A stretch of 64,000 bases of DNA from Tillus elongatus (taxonomy: Eukaryota > Arthropoda > Insecta > Coleoptera > Cleridae), in assembly GCA_964006375.1 (NCBI GenBank), contig OZ023265.1, forward strand, positions 170,640,533 to 170,704,532, given 5' to 3'. The notes under the pieces were generated by a model. The model was not told the origin of the DNA. It ran no database searches and was given only the letters and a program-made list of their open reading frames with translations. Below are positions 12,494-25,490 of this stretch, in pieces (the stretch's first letter is position 1; each line of letters opens with the position of its first letter). Made by a program: the position numbers and the translations under genes.

Positions 12494-12982
12494 TCAAAAA
12501 AATATCAACAAACAAGGATGCTGTAGGTCTTCCCTCACCAAAGTCGCACCTTCATGTGAAACTTCACACTTCATATCTGAAAAAACTAAGTCCAGAATTC
12601 TGCCATTAACATTTAGTATTTCATTATATTGAGTGTAGCCGAAAAAACTAGCAAAGTTTGTAACAATAAGTTTCTTACTATCTGTACTAGCATTAAAGTC
12701 ACCTAAAAACAATACATTATCCCCAAACAGTTCACTCACTTGCTGACGAGTATCGAAAAAAATATCATAGTCATCCAACCTGACCTGTGAAGGCACATAG
12801 ATCACACAGACAACCATACTACACGATTTAAATTTACATCTGCAGGCAAGAAAGTCAATAGATGGTAAAAGGTTGTTCAATATATCCACTTCAATTACTT
12901 TGCACACAACATGTGTTCGCATGGGAACAAGAACACCACCCCCACGGGAAACATTCATAGCATCCACACGCCTATCCCACCC
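12494..12982 (-). pseudogene. LINE-2 endonuclease domain fragment
   Basis: Minus-strand reading contains SRGGGVLVP, VVCVIYVPS, VLFLGDFNAS and ILDLVFSD, in the order and spacing of the apurinic-like endonuclease of jockey/CR1-type LINEs. The N-terminal part (usual first catalytic N and E) is absent because the copy is 5'-truncated at 12982. Upstream reading frame comes from FB-1 sequence and is not part of the protein. Confidence 0.8.
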
Positions 12983-13064
12983 TTTATGTTTATCATTGAC
13001 AGTTCTTAGTAGAAATTGCTTCATAACCATGAAACATTGCAACTTTCCAAAATATATTGGATAC

Positions 13065-13291
13065 TAACTACTATGACAGGGATCTTCAATATTCCCAGCA
13101 TCACATGGTACACGAGACAGACGGCTTTACACCCCCTCCGAAGGGCAGAATGTGCAGTCATTAACTTGCTCAAGCACAATGCCACAACCTCTATTAATGT
13201 TACTAAAAAGGTGAAAGGGGAAACTTGTGAATCGAACCCAGTATCCTTGTGTCCAGAGGAACATGTTCTTACTACTGGACCACCAAGGCTC
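13065..13291 (-). repeat. tRNA-derived SINE in the right arm of FB-1
   Basis: Mirror of the block at 6791-7040: on the minus strand GAGCCTTGGTGGTCCAGTAG, then GGGTTCGATTC, then the shared body. Having the SINE at the same place in both arms implies that the arms share a common, SINE-containing ancestor sequence. Confidence 0.75.
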
Positions 13292-13637
13292 AAAATTTAC
13301 TATTTACATTACAGTTTTCCTGCTGTTTTCTATAATATATGTCAAATATCGATGTATGTCGATGACGTCATATTATCATTTATTATTTATATTATAAAAA
13401 CATTTGTTCGCCTCTTAATTTCCTTCTTTATTTAAAATGACACTTGGTAATGGTTATCTGACAACAGTCCACACAACGCACTGTCATTTTACCTTCTGAA
13501 TCGACCCGATCCTTTGTTTCCTTCTTAGATGAGTACAACACAAGATTACCAAAAACAGTTTTGGTGAAATACCACTCAATCCACAAAGACTGAAATACTA
13601 CTCAATCCACAAACACTGAAATAATTCATTGGCTAAC

Positions 13638-13775
13638 CTGAAAAACAACTGACGTTTCTAAACCTGGCATTATATCCAGCATTAACCTGCATGCTGCAAT
13701 ATTTAACTGGTCACTATCTTTTCCAGTAATTCCTGATCTACTGTAAAACGTGTCTCGAAGATAGTCGTTTACAAG
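13638..13775 (-). CDS. DCAF1: DCAF1 coding exon 3
   Basis: Acceptor TTCTAG at 13780-13776, donor GTTAGC from 13637. 138 nt, 46 codons, phase 0 on both sides. Contains AACRLMLDIMPGLETSVVFQ, matching the conserved ACRLLLDIMPGLE segment of DCAF1 proteins. The variable stretch before it (FYSRSGITGKDSDQ) is longer than I remember in the human protein. Confidence 0.9.
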
Positions 13776-13883
13776 CTAGAACCAGAAACAAGAAATTATA
13801 ATTAGAGAAAATAGTAAGGTAACAAAACAACATATGAAAAAAAAATGTATCAAATTGAAATGACATTAGTGTATTTACTTTAC

Positions 13884-14034
13884 CTTATTCATAAAACTAT
13901 CCTTCCTGAACAATGCTTTCAATATCTGTCCGAGCTTACAATCGGGATCTGTCCGAGAGGGGTGTCGTTCGTCAAAAGGATCGGGATCCATCTTCAAATA
14001 ATTATCAGTCTCTATTTCAATTATTTCTGCTAAT
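13884..14034 (-). CDS. DCAF1: DCAF1 coding exon 2
   Basis: Acceptor CTTTAG ending at 14035, donor GTAAAG from 13883. 151 nt. Together with the two bases left from exon 1 it encodes RLAEIIEIETDNYLKMDPDP followed by FDERHPSRTDPDCKLGQILK and an end in SFMNK. The KMDPDPFD.RHP.R.DP motif is highly diagnostic for DCAF1/VprBP. The exon ends in phase 0. Confidence 0.95.
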
Positions 14035-14110
14035 CTAAAGCATAAAAATGATATAACATTACATACTATCACTAAAAATGGTTAGAAGTGTAGAGGTATG
14101 GGGTACCTAC

Positions 14111-14220
14111 CTGGTAAGAGTTGGAATTGGGTCATAATTATGCTGACTGTTCTCATCTTCCCAGGATTTTACGAGAGACGTTACTTCGGACATTACATTT
14201 GGGCTAACATTGTCAGACAT
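14111..14220 (-). CDS. DCAF1: DCAF1 (mahjong), first coding exon with start codon
   Basis: ATG at 14220-14218 opens MSDNVSPNVMSEVTSLVKSW; donor GTAGGT follows at 14110. 36 codons plus two bases, joining in frame to exon 2. DCAF1 is the large (about 1,500-residue) substrate receptor that docks substrates on the Cul4-DDB1 ubiquitin ligase, mainly in the nucleus; the Drosophila orthologue is mahjong. Only the first 175 or so residues, the start of the armadillo-like region, are encoded here; the LisH motif and WD40 propeller would lie outside the window. The start was chosen because no in-frame upstream ATG follows a plausible acceptor and the frame joins three further recognisable exons. Transcription is divergent from nudC. 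Confidence 0.9.
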
Positions 14221-14739
14221 GTTTTATCTGTTAAATTCACGAACTAGGCATGAGGCCCTATAATATAACCTAAAATTTGCACTTGACACCGCTATGATGC
14301 AATAGTTAAGATTAGAATTGAATAGAAATTTTAATTTATCTAGGCACTAGAAACTCAACTATTTACAAGACTTAAACTTCACAAATTAATATAATAAAAT
14401 TTACTTTAGAATGCAAATTCACAAGACGTTATACATTTATGATATGCAAATGTCAATCGGCAACCATTTTATATTTTCTGATCCAGAATCCTGTTCTAAA
14501 ATCGAAAAGCCACGCATCTCTTCTTACTTTTTGTTCTTTCAAATAATATTGATAAAAATAATTTTCAGAGAACAATTGTCAAGTGTACCAGTCGCCATTA
14601 GTTGCCAATAGTTAAATTATTCTGTCAATATTTGTTGAATAGTGAACGGGCCTCTCGCGACAGTAAAAACTCGGTTACACCGATCGTGCGCATTGGTCAG
14701 TTCATGGTACTTCCCGTCATGCCGTGCCTTATAAACTAA

Positions 14740-15752
14740 GAAAATAAATAAATAAATATAACCTATTTTTTTATATTTCGACAACACACCATGAGGGCTT
14801 ACAGCCTAAATACTATCGTACCGTGGATGTCGACAATGAGGAAAGAGGCAACTTACTAATTCTAGACTTGAAGGTTTGGAGGTTCAGGGGAGAAGGAAAA
14901 ACATGTGCCGGCAAGAAATTCCACAACTTGGAAGTCCTCGGGACAAAAGAGCGGGTATAACAAAATGTTCTATATCTGGTGACCTGGACAGTAAAAGGGT
15001 GCATTCGCTCTGTTCCCCTGGTAGATCTGTTGGGGCCAGCAGGTGGAGAAACTATGGAAGAAAGCTCCTCTGAACAATGCCCGTGCAGATATCTATAAAA
15101 GAGAGAGAGAGAGGTCGCCAACGGCACGTCGGTGGGCAAGGGATGGCAGCCTTTGGGTGAGGGTAGGGTCACCGACCAGACGTATAAATCTCTTCGGAAT
15201 GGAGTCCAGGATAACGAATGTAAAAGCGGCAGCGGCACCGCAGAGGTGGGACCAGTATTCGAGGTTTGGCTTCATTTATGAAAAGTATTTGCGAGCCCGG
15301 AAGAGGAAACCGAATTTCTTAGCAGCCGCTTCTGCAACTGATGTGACATGTTGCTGCCAATTGAGATTTCGATCCATAGAGATGCCCACAATTGAAAAGG
15401 GGTAATTACTTTGAATAACTTGGTTGTTCATTGTGATGGGGCTAGGACTGGTGTATCTCTTATGAGATAGAAAGCAAAACTGAGATTTGGTGAAGTTGAA
15501 TTGTACAGGATTTCTACTTCCCCCAGTCTAATATTTTTTGGAGATCCACAGAGACAGAACCCTCCATGAGTTTGCGATCCTCATCTAATTGGGCTAAAGA
15601 AACAGACTTAGAATATTGTATATTTGAGTGGAGGGTGCTGTCGTCCGCGTAACTGTGAACTGGGTTAGGTGTGCTAGAGAGGAGGTTATTGACGTGGAGA
15701 AGAAATAAAGTAGGAGCTAAAGCTGAACCTTGAGAGACTCCTGCATTATTCA
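14740..15752 (-). mobile_element. LINE-3 copy 1 (5'-truncated, 3' half)
   Basis: Minus-strand fragment with tail and 3' UTR (GTAAGCCCTCATGGTGTGTT) at low coordinates, the C-terminal peptide FVPRTSKLWNFLPAHVFPSP, and upstream the RT motif SQGSALAPTLFLLHVNNLLS ... SYADDSTLH (minus strand, 15753 downward). It stops abruptly at about 15752. Located between the divergent starts of DCAF1 and nudC. Confidence 0.85.
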
Positions 15753-15839
15753 ACTATCAAGAGCTGCACCTTTTCTTTTATTAGTATTTGGTATTCGTTT
15801 TTTAGGCCTTCCTCTAGACACAGAACAGAAGTACAAGAT

Positions 15840-15934
15840 GAGTTCACCAGTCGCCAGCAGTTGCTACTTGATATTTTTTAACATAACAATTCAACTCTTG
15901 GTAGCTGCTGGGCGACTCTGGTGTTGGTGAACTC
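15840..15934. repeat. Imperfect inverted repeat upstream of nudC
   Basis: GAGTTCACC ... AGTCGCC-AGCAGTTGCTAC (left) mirrors GTAGCTGCTGGGCGACT ... GGTGAACTC (right) around a roughly 35-bp AT-rich loop. A related sequence, ACCAGTCGCCATTAGTTGCC, occurs at about 14588. Function unknown; it could be a small MITE. Confidence 0.5.
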
Positions 15935-17094
15935 GGCCAATATTTGTCCAGGGGACAGAAGCAGTGTTGCCGATTGGATGATAATTGTGTGATTTTCCGA
16001 TAATTTGAGATGATGGCGGATAATTTTCTCACTTTACTAAAAACTGGGTAAAAAACGAATACCTTGAATCGGCTTGTCTTGAACAATGCTTAATATAAAC
16101 CGACTTCTAAATTCAAAACACTTTTGCACTTAACCCATTTTATACATAACTCTATACTGTATATGCAATTCATATTGGAAACGTGAGAGACTCCTCTGCC
16201 CGCCAGAGGAGTCCACTCTAGTCTAGACTGGCTGTGAATTCTGTCTTCTGTTCACTGTAGATACTGTAGATACTCTAGAAATTTACGTGCAACGCTTCAA
16301 AATGTCAATGTCAAAATGAATTTTAGTTATGTTGCGTTATGCTATTTTTAGTGCTGGATAGTTATTATAATATCTATTATTTTTTAACGGTTGCCGAGCC
16401 GCAACGGTAGTACCCTGTTAAGGATATATAAAACTAACAGGTACAAAATAACTCTTTAGACTAAACTGGAATTCGGACTCGTATCTGTTTCTTTTCGACT
16501 GCAACTAGCTTCGATCTTCGATGAATAAACATCGTTAAATTTAACCAGATCAATGGAGACGAGACTGGGAATGCTAAATTTGTATGGGTATGCTATGCAG
16601 TATAGAGCGGACTTTACTTCATAAAATATTACTTAACACTTAACACGTTATTTATATTAGTGTGCTCGCTTTCGCTCACGGCTTTGGGAACGTAGGATAC
16701 TATCGATCGACTATCCAGTTCAAAATAATAGATAGAAAACCGAAGCTATTATTTACAACGATTATTATAAAATAACGTTAACAGGTTCAACTGTTCTCAG
16801 AAAATAACCGTTTTGCCCAACACTAGCTGTTCTGCTATATTTAAGAAGAGCAAAAGCAAATAATCGGCTTTAATGACAGAAGACAGAACAACAGAATTAA
16901 AATACAGAAATACAGAACCAGCTGTTTGATCGAAACTAGAAAGGAAAAGGAATTTGACAACAGAAAATTCTTGTTCTGAGCGCGTGTTATCGTGTTTACG
17001 GGTTTTGACAACAATAATTTTGCGGGTCGCGATTTTTTAAAAAGTATTTACATTTCGATTCAGTCCTGGTTTTTAGTGTGATAAAGACGTGAAA

Positions 17095-17178
17095 ATGAGT
17101 GGCGACGATGATCAAATTACTCAGTTTGATGGCATGTTCCTATCAATGGCCCAACATCACCCCAAAGGAGCCGCACAG
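17095..17178 (+). CDS. nudC: nudC, first coding exon
   Basis: ATG at 17095 (context GTGAAAATGAG). 28 codons, MSGDDDQITQFDGMFLSMAQ and on to HHPKGAAQ, then GTGAGA. NudC is a dynein/dynactin- and Hsp90-associated cochaperone of the cytoplasm needed for nuclear migration and mitosis. The FDxxFLxMAQxHPxG motif is the conserved NudC N-terminus. Phase 0. The three exons found give 172 residues of a protein usually about 320-335 long, ending at the start of the CS (p23-like) domain. Confidence 0.95.
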
Positions 17179-17233
17179 GTGAGATTATTCCAGAATTTTT
17201 CGTGTTTGATTATAAACAAATTCATTATTCCAG

Positions 17234-17311
17234 TTGCTGGACACTTTCGTCGGTTTTCTAGCTAGAAAAACTGATTTTTTCGTCGCAGCTGAATCTAAAA
17301 CATGGGAAAAG
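17234..17311 (+). CDS. nudC: nudC, second coding exon
   Basis: Acceptor ATTCCAG before 17234, donor GTAATT after 17311. 26 codons, LLDTFVGFLARKTDFFVAAE then SKTWEK. LLDTFFxFLxRKTDFF is the hallmark of the NudC N-terminal domain. Separated from exon 1 by a 55-bp intron, short as in many insects. Confidence 0.95.
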
Positions 17312-17404
17312 GTAATTATTTATACGAGTCAAACATTTAGAAATATTAATCTTTTATTTATTTGCAAAATACTTTCACTTATCTGTACCCATTATGAATT
17401 TTAG

Positions 17405-17758
17405 TTAGTGATGGATACTTTCAAGAAACATGAAAAGGCCAGTAGAGAAGTCCATGAAGCAGAATTGGAGAAGAAACGTAAACGTGAGGCTGCAAGAAAG
17501 GCAGCTGCAGCAGCCAAAGCAGAACCACAGAATGATGTGCCTTCTGCTAAGATTGTAGAATTAACGGATGAAGAGGCAGCAAGGTTTGAGGCTGAAAAGG
17601 AGAAAGAAAAGGTGACGAAGGAGAATGCACCATCTGTTTCACAAACGATCACCGGAGATGATGAGGACGAATCAGAGAAAGGCAAGCTGCTACCAAATAA
17701 AGATAATGGTTGTGATCTGGAGAACTACAGGTGGACACAAACTTTGCAGGATATTGAG
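17405..17758 (+). CDS. nudC: nudC, third coding exon
   Basis: Acceptor ATTTTAG before 17405, donor GTAAGC after 17758. 118 codons starting LVMDTFKKHEKA, followed by a highly charged, alanine-rich coiled-coil region (EKKRKREAARKAAAAAKAEP), an acidic linker (GDDEDESEKGKLLPN), and ENYRWTQTLQDIE, which opens the CS domain. The next exon should encode the VPF-containing core of the CS domain. I did not recognise it up to 64000, and the sequence directly downstream is transposon-rich. Confidence 0.95.
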
Positions 17759-17826
17759 GTAAGCAGTTTATATATTTTTGGTGGTGTAAATGGATAACTA
17801 ATCATTGCAGGTTCTTTATTCTGTTT

Positions 17827-18144
17827 ACTGTTCCTAAATGTCAAAATGTTTGGGGTTGACATCTTTGGGTGATGAATAAAAGGCCTTTTCTTTCCAAACA
17901 AATACTTTATTCCTTGTCCCGACGCGTTTCAACCTTACCTAACAGGTCATCCTCAGGGGAATTTGTCTTGCTAAACAGGACTAAAAAACTATACTATACT
18001 GGGCATTCAACTGTATAGTTTTTTAGTCCTGTTTAGCAAGACAAATTCCCTGAGGATGACCTGTTAGGTAAGGTCGAAACGCGTCGGGACAAGGAATAAA
18101 GTATTTGTTTGGAAAGAAAAGGCCTTTTATTCATCACCCAAAGA
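17827..18144. mobile_element. Head-to-head PLE-type terminal repeat insertion with two hammerhead-like cores
   Basis: A near-perfect palindrome (left arm about 17865-17985, right arm about 18010-18142) inserted in nudC intron 3. TCTTTATTCTGTTT, 14 bp, occurs at both edges (17813-17826, 18145-18158) and looks like a target duplication. The right arm on the plus strand has CTGAGGA at 18050, a GACC/GGTC helix, GAAAC at 18076 and GCGTC; the left arm has the same on the minus strand (TCCTCAG at 17950). The order matches a type I hammerhead (conserved CUGANGA, helix II, GAAA, short helix III, UH), as found in Penelope-like element terminal repeats. One extra base separates CTGAGGA from helix II. 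Confidence 0.75.
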
Positions 18145-18468
18145 TCTTTATTCTGTTTGATTGTTTTATATATTTATTGTCAGATGAAGCTAACAGTGTT
18201 CTTACATAGTGGCAGATGTTTAATAACAATAATAATAAGAATACTTTATTGGATGTAAGATTCGAACACAGTGGTGTAACTAGGGGCTGTCCAGGTGGAC
18301 GGCTGCCAGGTGGCAACCCTCAGGGGAGCACGCTCTGCAATCCACAGCCTGCGGGCCATAAAAAAACTTGCACTTGATTAGGATAGGCACTCCCACAGAT
18401 TAGGAATGGCGCCCCTAACCTAACACACAATTTGTACCTAACGCTATATAGTAGATTAAAAATAACTT

Positions 18469-20774
<2,306 letters not shown>

Positions 20775-21071
20775 AATAACTTTAAACACAAACCAAAATT
20801 TTGTCACACTTGTACATTACCATTGACCATTTTTCTACTCTTTGGCACACACTGACCAAAGCACTGCACTATTTAATTGCCATGAAGAATATGGCTTAGT
20901 GACCAGTTACCCAAAATAGGGATTGCACTTCACGTAGCATTGACACTACCTGTGATTTCTGCCAGCTGTGAAATATCTAGCAAATTAAAATATATAAAAA
21001 ATTATTTACGATTGCAGATTGGTCAAGAACCTTTGAGTAATTTCATTATACTATCAATTGAGTATGACATT

Positions 21072-21692
21072 TTAATTTTTTATTTATTGTTTGTTCCCTC
21101 AGGGCTTGTCCGCTGCCTTGCCGCCCCGATAGCACTGCAACCTTTGGTTGATTGTGCATAGTGTATACCCTTAGTCTTACTCCACCCATTCCAAAATCAC
21201 TGTGCCTTGAACTAGTCTGCACAGCAATTGGTAGGGTGAAATTTTATATTGCTCTGTCTCCGGTCTAGACTGACCGTAGATCAGTTGTCTTTTGCGTTCC
21301 AGAGCTTTACAGTCGCACAAGATGTGCTGGGCTGATTCCTCCCCCTCGCCGCAGTCTGCATGCGAGATTCTCTTCAAACCACCCCATTTTATGCAGGTGT
21401 TTCTTGACAGCCATGTGTCCCGTCAAGAGACCTGTTGTGCTTCTGAGCTGTCCTCTGCTAAGATTTAGTAGCTCCACAGCTCTCTTTGAACTGGGTCCGT
21501 CAATTATTGACTTCCCATGTCTGAGCCCTAGACAGTCCGCCCAGTACACCTTGTGTTGGTTTCTGACCCAGGACTTAATGGCTCCCCTGGCTGTGCTCTT
21601 TGACGCGCCCAGAACTGGTTCTGATCCCATAAATGGTTCTGCTGACCCTCTCTGTCAGCTTCTTCATTGCCTTTGAACCCCGAGTGACCCGG
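21072..21692 (-). mobile_element. RH-LINE copy 2, 5'-truncated, with 13-bp target duplication
   Basis: TGAGTATGACATT occurs at 21059-21071 and 21693-21705, exactly flanking the fragment. Encoded on the minus strand are the last parts of RNase H and the CCHC region (GHMAVKKHLHKMGWFE; then a frameshift through the cysteine cluster; then SPYQLLCRLVQGTVILEWVE). The same GC-rich 3' UTR as the other copies precedes a degraded AT tail. Dead on arrival. Confidence 0.9.
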
Positions 21693-22254
21693 TGAGTATG
21701 ACATTGCAAAAACTATTAATGTAGACCATGTTGCTGACAAACTGGCCTCCGAAAAAGCCAGAAAGGTAAACTTTTAAGAAATTTTATAATGCCTAAATTA
21801 ACAAACTCTTATTGTATTGTTTCCCTTCCTATATAATAGTAAGTAAGGAAGTAATAACTAATTTTATGCTTAAATATATACATAGCTTAAATTACACTTT
21901 CAAAGTTATTGTGTTGTTTCTCTTTCTAGAAAATAAGTCTTGGGGGTGCAAAATTCAAATCTTGCCAAGGGCACTCATGGTCCCTAGTTACGATGCTGTT
22001 TAAATATTCAAATTGTTACATAAAGTAGTATCAGTTTATAAGATATGATATAAAATGGTGATCAGACAATATTGTTTCATTCGGCAATCTTGATTTGGAG
22101 ATTTATTTTTTGAGCCATTGGCTAATTGGCTTGTTAAGAAAAATTGAACAAAACATCAAGTCTAAGACAGGGACTAAATTAAGATTGATGTGTTTAAGGA
22201 ATTGCTATAAAAATAAGGATTTAAAAGAACGTAAAATAATCCCCATTAATTGTT

Positions 22255-25200
22255 TTTTTTTAAATTTTTATTTTATTTCAACAACACACCACGAGGGCTC
22301 ACAGCTTAAATACTATCGTACCATGGGTGTCGACAAGGAGGAAAGAGGCAACTTGTTAATTCTGTACTTGAAAGTTTGGAGGTTCGGAGGAGAAGGAAAA
22401 ACATGTGCCGGCAAGGAATTCCACAACTTGGAAGTCCTCAGGACAAAAGAGCGGGCATAAAAAGATGTTCTATGTCTGGTGACCTGGACAGTAAAAGGGT
22501 GCATTCGCTCTGTTCCTCTGGTAGATCTGTTGGGGGCAGCAGGTGGAGGAACTATGTAAGAAAGCTCATCTGAGCAGTGCATATCTATAAAAGAGAGAGA
22601 GAGGTCAGAAACGGCACGTCGGTGGGCCAGGGATGGCAGCCTTTGGGTGAAGGTAGGGTCACCGATGAGATGTATAGCTCTCTTCTGAATGGAGTCCAGG
22701 ATAGCGAGTATAGAAGCGGCAGCGGCACCCTAGATGTGGAAGCAGTATTCGAGGTTTGACCTTATTTGTGAAGTATATAAGGCATAAAGATTAGCTGGTG
22801 AAAAATATTTGCGAGCCCAGAAGAGGAAACCTAATTTCCTAGCAGCCGCTTCTGCAATTGATGTGACATGTTGGTGCCAATTGAGATTTCAATCCACAAA
22901 AATGCCAACAAGTGAAAAGGACTCATTACTCTGGTGTATCTCTTATGAGATAGAAAGCAAGACTGAGATTTGGTGGAGTTGAATTGTACAAGATTTCTAC
23001 TTCCCCAGTCTAATATTTTTTGTAAATCCACAGAGACAGAACCCTTCATGAGTCTGCGATCCTCATCTAATTGGGCTAAAGAGACAGGCTTAGAATATTG
23101 TATATTTCACTGGAGGGTGCTATTATCCGCGTAACTGTGAACTGGGTTGGATGTGCTAGAGAGGAGGTAATTGATGTGGAGAAGAAACAAAGTAGGGGCT
23201 AAAGCTGAACCTTGAGGGACTCCTGCATTAATTGGATACAGTTTAGAGGAATGGCCATCCACGACAACAGAAATGCTCCGGTTGGAGTGGAAATTTGCTG
23301 TCCAGAGTTTTGATGGTAGGCCATAGGCCGGAAGTTTATTAAGCAGCGCTGCGTGCCAGACCTGGTCGAATGCTTTGGATATGTCTAGAGTGACAATCTG
23401 GGATTCACCGTGTAGTTTCATAGACTTGTTCCAAGAATGGGTGACAAAGGAAAGGAGGTCGGCAGTTGATCTGCGCTGACAGAATCCATACTGCCTGTCG
23501 TGGATTAGACTGTGTTTTCAAGAAATTTTAGTAATTCGGTGTTTATATACTCTCCCATCACTTTAGAGACGTCTGAAAGGAGAGAAATAAGCCTGTAGTT
23601 GCTAGGAAGCGCTTTGGATCCTTTCTTGGGGACGGGTTGTCCTCGATCAGTTGCCTAGTTACTAGGGAATATGGCTCTATTGTAAGATTTCTGAAACAGA
23701 CGAGTCAGGGCAGGAGCAAGTTCTGGTGCGCATTTTTTGAGAACAATTGCTGGCATCTCGTCAAGGCATCTTTCATACCTCTTTAGTTTTGAAAATCATA
23801 TCCGTCATTTTATGCGCGACATTGGGTTGGTGGTTGAACATTTGGAGGTGGGTTGAGAGTAGAATTGCCGGCGAACAACGAGGCAAAAAGTTCAGCCTTG
23901 CCCAGGGCGGTAGAAACAATTTCATTCTCTGAAACAAGAGGTGGGAATGTGCTCTTGCAGAAATTATTCCCAATAGATTTATCAAGAGTCCAGAAGGGTT
24001 TGCTGCCGTTGACGCTTAAGAGGACTTTGTTTTTGATATGGTTATTAAACGAGTTTTTTGCCTCAGAAAGAATGCGGACATAGCGGTTTCTTGTGTCGTT
24101 AAATGCTTGACGATTTTTTTGACTGGGATTGTGCAGAAGCATTTTGTGAGCTTTGACCTTTTCAAGTCTGGCCTTGTCACAGGGTTTAGAGAACCAAGGC
24201 TTTTGAGTGGCTGAACAGGTTTTCTGTGTACGTGGAATAAATAATTCCATGCCAGCTTGTATAATTTCGTTTTGTGAGATATCAGAGGGGTCAGGATGAG
24301 AGAAGCAGATAGACGCCCATGGAAATGAGGAAAAGTAATCCCGTATTTCGTCCTAGTTCGCGGAGTTGTAGTGCCAAACGATACGCGGGTGTGATGACTG
24401 TGTGACCTCGGGTTGTATTGCGCAGGAAGCAGTGACCATGCCGTGGCCTGAGCGACCAAGGGGGGCGGTGACTGATGTCTTATAGCATTCAGGTTTTGTA
24501 GTAAGAAGGAGATCCAAGGCATTTGAGCTGTGTGTTGGGATGCGGGGAAAGTAAGTAGGTTGCTGAACCATATTGGCTTAAGAATTGCCTAGCCATTTCT
24601 TATTATGGACATTGAAGTCACCAAGAATAGTGACCTCGGAGGAAGGATATTCAGAAATCAGATGATCGGTTTTTTTCAGAAAGGTAGTTGAAGAGCTGGA
24701 CAAAGTTGTTGTCAGAAGGTGACCGGTAAATGCAACAGTTGAATTTAGTTGCAGGCCTGAGAGAGAGTTTCATCCGAAGTATGTCTTTTCTTCCAGCTTC
24801 TAAATTGGGGAGTCTGGTGCAGGGTAGATTGCTACGGACGTATGCGCACACGCCTCCATGCAATCTAAAGGAAGTAAGGAGCTTATACCCCGGGAAATTA
24901 AAGTGATTAGTGGCTGTTTAGGGTTTCAGTGAGGAAGAGGAGTTGGGGCCTATTAGCCTGGAGGAAAGGGTGGACGGAGTTCAGGTTAGAATTTAGGCCA
25001 CATATATTCGAGAAGGATATGTCAAATCTTGATGCTGGCGCCCCCTGCACACCCCTTTCCCGGAGATCCGAATGGAGGGGTATTTTATCTCCGAAATCTT
25101 TTGTACAAGGAGGAACCATCATCATTTTTTGTTTATAAGGGAAACCGACATACACCAGAACCGGTAACGTCCGTTGCGACTTCACCGGCTCCTTGATGTA
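22255..25200 (-). mobile_element. LINE-3 copy 2, near full length ORF2, multiply frameshifted
   Basis: The minus strand from about 25130 reads FDISFSNICGLNSNLNSVHP and LLFLTETL (endonuclease start). Then LHGGVCAYVRSNLPC, CCIYRSPSDN and TILGDFN, then ALDLLLTTKPE, then the RT: PWFSKPCDKAR, VTLDISKAFDQVWHAALLNK, AGVPQGSALAPTLFLLHINY, and SYADN where SYADD is expected. The C-terminal thumb (VPRTSKLWNSLPAHVFPSP in related copies) and a 3' UTR shared with copies 1, 3 and 4 follow. Jockey-superfamily type with no RNase H. The YADN change and several frameshifts mark it as dead. Confidence 0.85.
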
Positions 25201-25259
25201 AGGAGTGGTACCTCGTCAGGCGTGAAAATATTCATTTACTATCACGTAAAGGAAAAGTC

Positions 25260-25490
25260 CACTACTACCTGCCAGGAAAGTCGGACCAGTTTTTTCTGGT
25301 ATTTTTTAAGTTTATTTTCTGAAAATGTTTGTACTTTTTAAAACGACAAAGCTCTTTTAATGAAATGTGGTATATTGTTACTACTGTATAGGTTATACTG
25401 CTAACTAAATGTCCGTTTAATGACAAGACATGTTTACGTTAAAAACCTTTTTACGAAAATTCGCTACCATAACACACTTGCTGCGTTCAT
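25260..25490 (-). repeat. GCAAGTGCG-family repeat, short-form copy
   Basis: Ends AAAATTCGCTACCATAACAC followed by ACTTGCTGCGTTC, the inverse of the family terminus. The upstream part (ACAAAGCTCTTTTAATGAAA ... AGGTTATACTG) matches the short-form copies at 42328 and 45598. Confidence 0.7.

Larger units (their letters stand above)
10048..12982 (-). mobile_element. LINE-2, jockey/CR1-like non-LTR retrotransposon inserted in the right arm of FB-1
   Basis: Minus-strand LINE ending in an (AATA)n tail at 10048-10070. Its removal restores the FB-1 arm sequence (ATTTTCTCAGTT joined to ATGTTTATCATTG, as in the left arm and in FB-2), which defines both boundaries. It encodes an AP-endonuclease and a reverse transcriptase, both broken. 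Confidence 0.85.
6536..13550. mobile_element. Foldback element FB-1 with exact 8-bp target duplication
   Basis: Starts GGTAATCTTGTGTTGTACTC and ends with its inverse complement at 13550. AAAAACAG flanks both sides (6528-6535 and 13551-13558). The arms match over several hundred bases: left about 6536-7600, right about 13550-12983 continuing at 10047-9965 after the LINE-2 insertion is removed. Both arms carry a SINE-like block. The interior 7850-9960 has no long ORF and nothing recognised, so the element looks non-autonomous. About 4.1 kb remain without LINE-2. It lies in DCAF1 intron 3, 87 bp from exon 3. The 8-bp duplication is compatible with several superfamilies (hAT, P, Sola1, Novosib); none is proved. 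Confidence 0.85.

Noticed and set aside
16320..16620. Possible solo LTR or core promoter (GATATATAAAA and a later GAATAAAC)
   Set aside because: No TG...CA ends with flanking duplication, and no second copy in the window; it could equally be upstream nudC sequence.
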